Below are positions 7,846 to 14,630 of a stretch of 23,238 nucleotides of DNA, one piece after another. Made by a program: the position numbers and the translations under genes. Origin of the DNA: Verrucomicrobiales bacterium (GTDB lineage: Bacteria; Verrucomicrobiota; Verrucomicrobiia; Verrucomicrobiales; DEV007); contig JALRFZ010000461.1 of the NCBI GenBank assembly GCA_023253615.1, positions 1 to 23,238 of the forward strand, in the 5' to 3' direction. Every line of letters starts with the position of its first letter. The stretch's first letter is position 1. The notes under the pieces are model-generated. The model was given only the letters and a program-made list of their open reading frames with translations, was not told the origin of the DNA and searched no databases.

Positions 7846-10131
7846 TTATTCCTCGGCACCCAGGGAACCGGGTTGGAAGTCGACCGGAAGCGAGACTTTC
7901 GGGAAGGCCTTGAGAGTGAGGCTGAGGATCACGCCATATTCGTTCTCCTGGTCGCGGTTGTCGCGCACGATGCCGCCAAGGCTCGCTGTCCAGCTGGCGA
8001 GGTCGCGGTGGATGCTGTATTGCTGGTATTCGAGGGTGCCGTCGTCCGACTCGTAGCGGTGGGCGGTGCTGAAGCCCCAGTTGTCGCTGAGACGGGTGTA
8101 GGTGGTGACGGTGAAGAGATCGGAATCCTCGAAGAAGGGATGGTCATTGATAAAGTAGTGGCGGAGCCCGATCTCAAACCAATCGGTCGGCATGAAGGTC
8201 ACCGCCGAGCTGAGTTCCGTGAAGTCCATCGCGCCATCGAAGAGGGGCACCTGGGTCGTGGTTGATGCGGTCAACCAAGGCAGGGGCCGCCATTCGATGT
8301 CGGTGAAGAAGTTCGAGAAGTCGCGGTTGAACTCGGGATCCTCAAGGTAGGTGTCGAAGTAATTGTTCAGCGAGAGCCATTCGTAGGAGGCGCCGTTGCG
8401 CTTCGTGTACCACCGGTTCGAGACGCCGGATCGCACGATCTGCCAGTCGCGGATGTCATCGATGGAGGTGAAGAGCGGCATGTCGATCGGACGCAGGCGC
8501 GTCGTCCGGGTGAACCGGTCGATGGGGGAGAAACGCCCGGTGAGGTCGTCGGTGCTGACCATCGAGTAATTCAGGTAGGGACGGACGACGTGGAGCAGTC
8601 CGTTGATGCCGAGGGCCCGGTTGACGATGTGGGGCGACTTCTTCGACATCTTGAAAGAGAGGTCGACCCCGGCGTGCGCGGTGGTGCGGTCGAGCGAGTC
8701 GAAGCCCGGGATCTCGAAGCTGGAATAGTTCGTGTAGCCGGCCCCGACCCGCGGGACCACGTTGAGAATGCCGCCGACCTGGGTCGGGAAAAGGAACTCG
8801 TGGTAGGAGTGGAAGCGGTTGAAGCCGCTCGGATCGATCATCTTGGCGAGGATGGCGTCGTCGTCGAGTTCCTCGTCGATGATGCCGAAGGAGGTGAGTC
8901 CGTCGTAGAAGAAGCCGGTGTCGCCGATGGGGGTGCGGATGATGTCGATGGAGAGCTCGGGGCTGCGCGTGTCGGTCTGGAAGAATTCGTTGAGCTGGAA
9001 GCGGCCGGTCAAGGAGATCTCTCCTTGGTCGAAGAGCTTGTTCAGGTTGATGACATTGTCCGGCTTGGGATCGATGCGGAATTCGGAAGGGAAAAAATCC
9101 TCGTAGAAAAACGCGTCGCTGAGGCGGTTGATGTCGAAATCGAGGTAGAAGGTCTCGTCGTCCGTGCCCGGCATGTAGACGCGGTGCTGGAGGTTGATGC
9201 GGTATCGCTCCGCCGGGGTGTCGTCGCGGCGGTTGCGTCCGTTGAAGCTGAGTTGCGGATTGCTGTCGTTCGCGTAGTAGAGATTCAGGCGGCCGATGTT
9301 CTCGTTGCTCTTGAACTTCCGGTCGAAGAACTCGACGCCGCCGGCGAGACCTCGCTCCGAGCGAATGTCGAGGTGCGCCTGGGCATGATGGTTCTCCCCG
9401 ATCATGAAACCGTAGCGGTTGAGGAGGAACCCGCCCCAGGCGGAATTCCAGCCCGGGGTGAAGTAGTAGCCGAGCTCCGAATCCATCGGCTGCACGAAAT
9501 ACGGGAACCACATCAAGGGGGTGTTGCCCGCGTAGAGCTTCGCTCCGTGCATCACGATCTTGTCGTCGGGATAGACTTCGAGTTTTTTGACCTTGATGTG
9601 GTAGTTCGGGTTCTGCGCGTCGTGGGTCGTGAAGGTCGAATCCAGCATCGTGATCGGCCCGTCGGTGCCTTCTTCGGGACGGACGATGTTGTCCGAGGTG
9701 TAGTAGACCGGCTCGAGCGCGCTCTTGAGCTGGCTCGTCGTCATTTCCCCGGTATTGATGTTGTAAATGATTTCCTCGGCATCGACGACCTGGCCGTCCT
9801 TGAAGATGCGGACGTTGTCGCGGGCGAAAAGGTTGCCGCTGGACTGGTGGAATTCGATCTGGTCGGCGCGGATGGTCACATCGCCGTAGGTGACGACGAC
9901 GTCCCCGTGGGCTTTGGCGATGCCGAGATTCTGATCGTAGTCGGAAAAGTCCGCCTGGATGTCGAGATTGGTCTTGCCGGCGGAGCCTCCCCCGGCGAAA
10001 TCCAGCGCGGAATCCTGGGCCGGGGAGGGGAGGATGAGGAAGCACCAGAGCAAAACCAGTGCCGGAAGAACGGCACGTCGGCATCGCCGCGTGGCGGGCT
10101 CGGGCAACAGTCTGGGGCTCTTACAGATCAA
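7846..10131 (-). CDS. lptD: LptD-type outer-membrane LPS assembly protein
   Basis: A 761-residue outer-membrane beta-barrel that, with the lipoprotein LptE, inserts lipopolysaccharide into the outer leaflet. A basic N-terminus and hydrophobic stretch ('LPALVLLWCFLIL', ending near 'SPAQ') form the signal peptide. Residues about 55-150 are an LptA/OstA-like periplasmic domain ('ADFSDYDQNLGIAKAHGDVVV', 'ADQIEFHQSSGNLFARDNV'). The rest is the barrel, including the diagnostic 'LWFPYF'-like segment 'TPLMWFPYFVQP'. There is no ATG near the signal peptide; TTG 10131 is the only reasonable start in this frame. The mature part has no cysteine, unlike the disulfide-bonded E. coli protein. lpxA lies 122 bp upstream on the same strand. 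Confidence 0.9.
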   Translation of the reverse strand: MICKSPRLLPEPATRRCRRAVLPALVLLWCFLILPSPAQDSALDFAGGGSAGKTNLDIQADFSDYDQNLGIAKAHGDVVVTYGDVTIRADQIEFHQSSGNLFARDNVRIFKDGQVVDAEEIIYNINTGEMTTSQLKSALEPVYYTSDNIVRPEEGTDGPITMLDSTFTTHDAQNPNYHIKVKKLEVYPDDKIVMHGAKLYAGNTPLMWFPYFVQPMDSELGYYFTPGWNSAWGGFLLNRYGFMIGENHHAQAHLDIRSERGLAGGVEFFDRKFKSNENIGRLNLYYANDSNPQLSFNGRNRRDDTPAERYRINLQHRVYMPGTDDETFYLDFDINRLSDAFFYEDFFPSEFRIDPKPDNVINLNKLFDQGEISLTGRFQLNEFFQTDTRSPELSIDIIRTPIGDTGFFYDGLTSFGIIDEELDDDAILAKMIDPSGFNRFHSYHEFLFPTQVGGILNVVPRVGAGYTNYSSFEIPGFDSLDRTTAHAGVDLSFKMSKKSPHIVNRALGINGLLHVVRPYLNYSMVSTDDLTGRFSPIDRFTRTTRLRPIDMPLFTSIDDIRDWQIVRSGVSNRWYTKRNGASYEWLSLNNYFDTYLEDPEFNRDFSNFFTDIEWRPLPWLTASTTTQVPLFDGAMDFTELSSAVTFMPTDWFEIGLRHYFINDHPFFEDSDLFTVTTYTRLSDNWGFSTAHRYESDDGTLEYQQYSIHRDLASWTASLGGIVRDNRDQENEYGVILSLTLKAFPKVSLPVDFQPGSLGAEE

Positions 10132-10253
10132 GGCAACAAAGTACGGTTATGCGGAGACCCGGCGCAAGCCGAATCCACCGCATCTCATTTACTCTCATCC
10201 GCTCAAAAGACCAACGAAAAATTCCGGCAATCGTGTCATTTGATTCAGAAAAG
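10132..10253. other. Gap between lpxA and lptD
   Basis: This 122 bp stretch is clearly more AT-rich than the genes on either side. It has no coding capacity. It may hold the lptD promoter, but I could not pick out a convincing -35/-10 pair, and no terminator for lpxA is visible. Confidence 0.4.
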
Positions 10254-11051
10254 TTAAGCAATTTTGCCTCCTCTCGAGGGGCGGATGCAGATACCTTTTT
10301 TGGATTCCCCCGCGAGAAACTCATAAAAGCGGCGCAGGGCGGGGGAGAGCTCGTCGAGGGCCACGGAATCGAGGATTTCCCGAAGGGTGAGATCGCCCCA
10401 GAAGACCTCGCGGAAGGCGGCTTTGATCCGGCCGAGATCCTCCTGGGAGAATTTGGCCCGTTTCAAGCCGACGGCGTTGATCCCGACCACCACATTGATG
10501 TCCGATCCGATCACGTAGGGGGGCAGATCGAGGGAGAATCCCGAGTTTCCCTGGGTGATGACGTAGTCGCCCACCCGGACGAACTGGTGGAAGACCGAAC
10601 CGCCTCCGAGGAAGCAGTGGTGACCGAGTTCGACGTGTCCGGCGAGAAGGACGTTGTTGGCGAGGGTGTTCTGGGATCCGACGGTGGCGTCGTGGCCGAC
10701 ATGGGATCCGGCCATGAGGAAATTCCCGTCGCCCAGTCTGGTTTCGCCCCCTTCGTGGATGCTGCGGTGCAAGGTCACGTATTCCCTGAGGATGTTGCCT
10801 TCGCCGACCCGAACTCCCGAGCGGATGGATCGGTCGAAGCCGCGGTATTGGGGATCGGCCCCGAGAAGGGCACCCGAGCCCACGAAGCAGTCGGATCCGA
10901 GGATCGTCCCCGCGCGGACCTGGGCGGCCGCCTCGATGACGCAGCGGTCGCCGATGACGGTCCCGGCCTCGATGATGGCGTAAGGGCCGATCCGGACATC
11001 TGCGCCGATCTCGGCATCGGTGGAGACGATGGCACTGGGATGGACGGACAT
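10254..11051 (-). CDS. lpxA: Acyl-ACP:UDP-N-acetylglucosamine O-acyltransferase
   Basis: This is the first step of lipid A synthesis, transferring a 3-hydroxyacyl chain from acyl carrier protein to UDP-GlcNAc in the cytoplasm. The 265 residues match the usual length of about 260. The N-terminal two thirds is a left-handed beta-helix of hexapeptide repeats ('AEIGADVRIG', 'TVIGDRCVIE'). The catalytic base is His120 in 'AGSHVGHDATVG', with the partner His117. The region 'HQFVRVGDYV', the LpxA marker 'DLPPYVIG' and 'VGLKRAKFS' follow, then a helical C-terminus. 'VGLKR' separates it from other hexapeptide acyltransferases. It lies directly downstream of radC with a 36 bp gap and precedes lptD, so lipid A synthesis and LPS export genes are neighbours here. 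Confidence 0.94.
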   Translation of the reverse strand: MSVHPSAIVSTDAEIGADVRIGPYAIIEAGTVIGDRCVIEAAAQVRAGTILGSDCFVGSGALLGADPQYRGFDRSIRSGVRVGEGNILREYVTLHRSIHEGGETRLGDGNFLMAGSHVGHDATVGSQNTLANNVLLAGHVELGHHCFLGGGSVFHQFVRVGDYVITQGNSGFSLDLPPYVIGSDINVVVGINAVGLKRAKFSQEDLGRIKAAFREVFWGDLTLREILDSVALDELSPALRRFYEFLAGESKKGICIRPSRGGKIA

Positions 11052-11087
11052 GGGCGGTGGGTGGCGGAAAGCCGTTCGAAGCGTCGT

Positions 11088-11777
11088 TCAAAGGAGACCC
11101 GCTTCGCGGAAACTGAAATAAGGTGCTCCCGCCTCGCTCGATCGGCAACCGATGATGATGTGGTCGGTGAATTCGATTCCCACGGCCTGGCTGGCGGATT
11201 TGATGCGCCGGGTCACTTCGTGATCGGCGAGACTCGGGGAAGGATCGCCCGAAGGGTGGTTGTGGACCACGACGAGGGCATGGGCCGAGTGGACGATGGC
11301 GCGACGGAGGATCTCGGAAGGATTGGCGAAAGATTCGTTGCCTGTGCCGCGGAAGACTTCCTCGGTCTGGATGAGGCGTTTGCGGTGGTTCAGCAGGATG
11401 ACCCGCACCGATTCCTGGCTCAGGCGTTGCATTTCCGCTCCAATGAGGGCGAACACGTCCTCCGGAGCGGTGATGGAGCGTTCGTTGTAAGGCTCCTGGG
11501 CGAGACGCCGCCCGAATTCGAAGGTGGCGGCGAGCTGGGCCGCCTTCGCCGGGCCGATGCCGGAGACCTCGAGCAATTCGGGCAGGGTGGCGCGCGAGAG
11601 CTGCCGCAGACTGCCGAACCGGCCGATCAGCTCCCGGCCGAGATCGATGGCGCTGACGCCGGTCCGTCCGGTGCCGAAGAAGAGGGCGAGGATCTCGGCG
11701 TCACTGAGGGCCGAAGGTCCCCGTTCCATCAGTTTTTCGCGAGGACGATCGTCCTCGGGCATTTGCTTGATCCCCAT
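11088..11777 (-). CDS. radC: RadC family JAB/MPN-domain protein
   Basis: A 229-residue protein with an N-terminal helix-hairpin-helix ('LLEVSGIGPAKAAQL', about 69-83) and a C-terminal JAB1/MPN-type metalloprotease-like domain. The zinc site is complete: 'HNHPSGD' with His172 and His174, Asp185 in 'LADHEV', and an upstream glutamate in 'TEEVFRG'. The opening 'PEDDRPREKL' is typical of RadC. The older link to DNA repair is not well supported; the molecular role is uncertain. I chose ATG 11777 ('MGIKQMPEDD'); ATG 11762 is also possible and has a GGGGA run eight bases upstream. The frame stays open far upstream on this strand, opposite mnmE, but those residues do not belong to RadC. Divergent from mnmE. 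Confidence 0.92.
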   Translation of the reverse strand: MGIKQMPEDDRPREKLMERGPSALSDAEILALFFGTGRTGVSAIDLGRELIGRFGSLRQLSRATLPELLEVSGIGPAKAAQLAATFEFGRRLAQEPYNERSITAPEDVFALIGAEMQRLSQESVRVILLNHRKRLIQTEEVFRGTGNESFANPSEILRRAIVHSAHALVVVHNHPSGDPSPSLADHEVTRRIKSASQAVGIEFTDHIIIGCRSSEAGAPYFSFREAGLL

Positions 11778-11891
11778 GAAAACGGTGGAATCCTGATGCC
11801 GGTTCCTCCAACCCGCAATCACTTTTCCCGGACGGGCCGCATCCGGATTCCCGCCTCCCGGCACCAGAACTCCCCCCAAAATTCCCTGTCC
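11778..11891. promoter_or_regulatory. Divergent intergenic region radC/mnmE with imperfect palindrome
   Basis: This 114 bp region must hold the promoters for both divergent genes. It contains an imperfect inverted repeat, gaatcctgatgccgg (11788-11802) against ccgcatccggattc (11837-11850), with about 34 bp between the arms. That could be an operator or a 5' leader hairpin. No clear -35/-10 boxes or ribosome binding site could be picked out. Confidence 0.35.
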
Positions 11892-13235
11892 ATGTATGAT
11901 TCGACCATCGCCGCGATCGCGAGCCCGCCCGGGGTGGGTGCGGTCGCGCTCATCCGGGTGAGCGGGAGGGATGCGGTCGCGGTCGCCGCGAAGGTGTTCT
12001 CCGGCCGCCCGTCCTCGCGCTGGCAGCCGCGTTGCCAGCATTGGGGGAAATTCACGGGACCCGGCGGAGAGACCATCGACGAGGGACTTCTCACGTATTT
12101 TCCGGGGCCGAACAGCTTCACGGGCGAGGATGTCGTCGAGATCGGGTGCCATGGTGGCATGCTGGTGACGCGACGGATTCTCGAGGCGCTGCTCGAGGCC
12201 GGGGCCGAGGCGGCGGCTCCGGGGGCATTTTCCCAGCGCGCCTTTCTCAACGGGAGGATCGACCTGACGCAGGCCGAGGCGATCATGGACCTCATCTCCG
12301 CGCAGACCGATCTCGCGATCCGGGCGGCGGGGCAGCAGTTGGCCGGTACCCTCGGCGCGGAGATCGAGTCGATCCGGAGGGATCTGATCGCGCTGCTCGC
12401 CCATGTCGAAGCCTACATCGATTTTCCCGAGGAGGACATCGATCCCGACTCGCTCGAGGATCTCTCCGCCGGGATGGACCGCATCGCCGGACGTCTCGAT
12501 CACCTCCTCGCCACCGCCGACCAGGGGCGCATCCTGCGGGAAGGGATCCGCACGGTGATCTGCGGCCCACCGAACGCGGGGAAGTCGAGTCTCCTCAACC
12601 GGCTCCTCGGATTCGATCGCGCGATCGTCAGCGACCTCGCCGGGACGACCCGCGATACCATCGAGGAATTCATCAATCTGAAGGGCATCCCGCTGCGCCT
12701 CATCGACACGGCCGGGCTCCGCGAAGGGGCCGGGGAGATCGAGCGGGAGGGGATCGAGCGCACCCGGGCGCAGATCGCCGGGGCGGAACTGGTCTTGCAC
12801 GTGGTCGATGCCAGTCAAGGCCGAGCCGGGATCGAGGAGATCACCCCGCCCTCCGGGGCGCGGCTCGTCCGGGTCTTGAACAAGTCGGACCTTCCCCGCC
12901 ACGCCGATTGGGAAACGGACGCCGGGTGGCCGGTCTCGTGTCTGGAATCGGACTCGGTCGAGGCTTTCCGGCAAGGGCTCTACGACCTCCTCGCCGCCGG
13001 CACCAGTCTGGCATCGGCGAATCTGACCGCGATCAATGCCCGGCACCAGGCTTGTCTGAAGCAGGCGCGCCGGGACCTCGCCGAGGCGAGGAATCTCATC
13101 GGGGCGGGGGAATCGCCTGAATTCGTCGCCTCGTGTTTGCACGCTTCTCTCGGAGCGGTCGGCGAGGTGGTCGGGCGCACCGACATCGAGGAAATCCTCG
13201 GCGAGATTTTCAGCCGCTTCTGCATCGGGAAGTAG
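11892..13235 (+). CDS. mnmE: tRNA uridine-5-carboxymethylaminomethyl modification GTPase MnmE
   Basis: With MnmG it modifies uridine 34 in the wobble position of certain tRNAs, using GTP hydrolysis, folate and glycine or ammonium. The 447 residues are full length. The N-terminal folate-binding domain starts 'DSTIAAIASPPGVGAVALIR' and has 'GEDVVEIGCHGG'. The inserted G domain has G1 'GPPNAGKS' (225-232), G2 'GTTRD' (251-255), G3 'DTAG' (272-275) and G4 'NKSD' (330-333). The C-terminal catalytic 'CIGK' with Cys444 closes the protein. ATG 11892 gives the normal N-terminus; the reading frame is open far upstream but that part runs antisense to radC and lpxA. It is the only plus-strand gene in this part of the window. 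Confidence 0.97.
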   Translation: MYDSTIAAIASPPGVGAVALIRVSGRDAVAVAAKVFSGRPSSRWQPRCQHWGKFTGPGGETIDEGLLTYFPGPNSFTGEDVVEIGCHGGMLVTRRILEALLEAGAEAAAPGAFSQRAFLNGRIDLTQAEAIMDLISAQTDLAIRAAGQQLAGTLGAEIESIRRDLIALLAHVEAYIDFPEEDIDPDSLEDLSAGMDRIAGRLDHLLATADQGRILREGIRTVICGPPNAGKSSLLNRLLGFDRAIVSDLAGTTRDTIEEFINLKGIPLRLIDTAGLREGAGEIEREGIERTRAQIAGAELVLHVVDASQGRAGIEEITPPSGARLVRVLNKSDLPRHADWETDAGWPVSCLESDSVEAFRQGLYDLLAAGTSLASANLTAINARHQACLKQARRDLAEARNLIGAGESPEFVASCLHASLGAVGEVVGRTDIEEILGEIFSRFCIGK

Positions 13236-13267
13236 ACGGACGCCGGCTGTCGATCACGGCGGGGCGC

Positions 13268-13298
13268 AAAAAAAAGCGGCACCCGCGAAGGGTGCCGC
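13268..13298 (-). terminator. Rho-independent terminator for the DUF1501 gene
   Basis: A perfect 9 bp stem gcggcaccc (13276-13284) / gggtgccgc (13290-13298) with a 5-base loop is followed, on the minus strand, by eight T (plus-strand A-run 13268-13275). It lies about 30 bp past the DUF1501 stop and within 65 bp of the mnmE stop. On the plus strand there is no T-run, so it should serve the minus-strand unit. Confidence 0.92.
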
Positions 13299-13329
13299 CC
13301 GGAAAAACAGGGCCGATCGGGCAGGAGGA

Positions 13330-14592
13330 TCAACCGAAGAGGGCCGTCACCGGCACGCCTTTGTCCGCGAAGGTGAAGGGCCGCTGGGTGGGCGAGTAGA
13401 CCGTCTCCTCGAGATTCATGCCGAGTCCGTATCCGATCGTGGCGAGGAAGTCCTCGGGTTTCACCGGATTCGCTTTCACCTTCTTGCCCATGCCGTCGGT
13501 CTCCCCGTAGACCGTGCCACCCTTGATGCCACCGCCCGCGAGGACGCAGGAGTAAGCGGCGGGGTAGTGGTCGCGACCGGCGTTCATGTTGATGTCGGGC
13601 GTGCGCCCGAATTCCGTGCCGAGGGCGATCAGGGTGGAATCGAGAAGGCCACGCGACTCGAGATCCTTGATCAGGGTCGAAAGGGCCACGTCGAGCTCGG
13701 GGAGGCGGTCGCTCGTGCCACCGGCGATGTCCTGGTGCATGTCCCAACCGCCCGCGACGACCTCCACGACGCGGACGCCGTTCTCGATCAGCTTGCGGGC
13801 GAGGAGACAGCCCTGGCCGAGGCGGTTCTCACCGTATTCGGCGCGGTTCGGTTCGCTGGAGATGTCGAAGGCGCTCAACGCGTCGCTCTTGAGGAGCCTG
13901 TTCGCTTGGTTGTAGTATTCCACGTAGGACTTGGGTCCGGTGTATTTGAATTTCTCGGTGAACTGCTGGCCGAGCTTCTGCGCCATCTGCATGCGGCGGT
14001 CGAAACGCTCGCCTTCCACGATCAGGTTGGTGTTCGGCACCCCGCCGGTCGGGTCGGCGATGGGCAAGGGGCTGAGGGAGGGATCCATGAAGCCCGCGTT
14101 CGAAGTGCTCTGGCCGACGAGCACGGAATCGGGGAGGATTTCGCCCCGCTTGCCGAGGAGGGTCTCGGCCCAGGGTCCGATCGTCGGGTGGACGATCGTG
14201 GCGCGCTTTTCGTAGCCCGTCCGCATGATGTACTCACCCTGCTCGTGGGCCCCGTTGGTGGACATCATCGAATTGATCACCGCCAGCTTGTCCGCGACCT
14301 TGGCCAGCTCCTTGAGATGCGAGCCGAACTTCATGTTGTCGACGTTGGTGTCGAGCATCTCCGTCGGTCCCATCACATCCGAGTTTTTCTTCGGATCGAA
14401 GGTGTCGAGGTGGGTCATCCCGCCCGCGAGGTAGATGTAGATGAGGTTCTTGGCCTTGCCGCCTTCCTGCGCCTTGAAGTTGCGGGGGAGGAAGGGGACG
14501 CTGAGGCTGAGCCCGAAGGACAGCTTGGCCGTCATTTCCATGAAATAGCGGCGGCTGAAGGGGTCTTTTCCGGCGAGTTCGGCGATGTGCAT
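13330..14592 (-). CDS. DUF1501 family protein (alkaline phosphatase/sulfatase-like fold)
   Basis: A 420-residue protein of a family that is abundant in Planctomycetes and Verrucomicrobia and usually encoded next to DUF1549/DUF1553 proteins. The N-terminus has a twin-arginine motif, 'FSRRYFMEMTA' (Arg14-Arg15), before a hydrophobic stretch, suggesting Tat export in folded form. Family markers are 'IYLAGGMTHLDTFDPK' (about 52-67), 'GAHEQGEYIMRTGY', 'GWDMHQDI', 'TLIALGTEFGRTPDIN' and 'GRDHYPAAYSCVLAGGGIKGG'. The fold is related to alkaline phosphatases and sulfatases, but the reaction is not established. It lies 38 bp downstream of the DUF1549/DUF1553 gene and is followed by a strong terminator, so the two form an operon. 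Confidence 0.92.
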   Translation of the reverse strand: MHIAELAGKDPFSRRYFMEMTAKLSFGLSLSVPFLPRNFKAQEGGKAKNLIYIYLAGGMTHLDTFDPKKNSDVMGPTEMLDTNVDNMKFGSHLKELAKVADKLAVINSMMSTNGAHEQGEYIMRTGYEKRATIVHPTIGPWAETLLGKRGEILPDSVLVGQSTSNAGFMDPSLSPLPIADPTGGVPNTNLIVEGERFDRRMQMAQKLGQQFTEKFKYTGPKSYVEYYNQANRLLKSDALSAFDISSEPNRAEYGENRLGQGCLLARKLIENGVRVVEVVAGGWDMHQDIAGGTSDRLPELDVALSTLIKDLESRGLLDSTLIALGTEFGRTPDINMNAGRDHYPAAYSCVLAGGGIKGGTVYGETDGMGKKVKANPVKPEDFLATIGYGLGMNLEETVYSPTQRPFTFADKGVPVTALFG

Positions 14593-14630
14593 GGCTTTGG
14601 GGGATGTTGACGTTGTCGGCAGGGGAGGGA

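Noticed and set aside
8590..10257. 555-codon plus-strand frame opposite lptD
   Set aside because: Antisense to a recognisable LptD, with no domain of its own.
10059..11891. Possible 5' extension of mnmE by more than 600 codons
   Set aside because: The frame is open but lies antisense to lptD, lpxA and radC; MnmE has a normal N-terminus at 11892.
11781..13142. Long minus-strand frame opposite mnmE that continues in frame into radC
   Set aside because: The mnmE product is unmistakable on the plus strand, and the extra residues match no RadC. It is a consequence of high GC.
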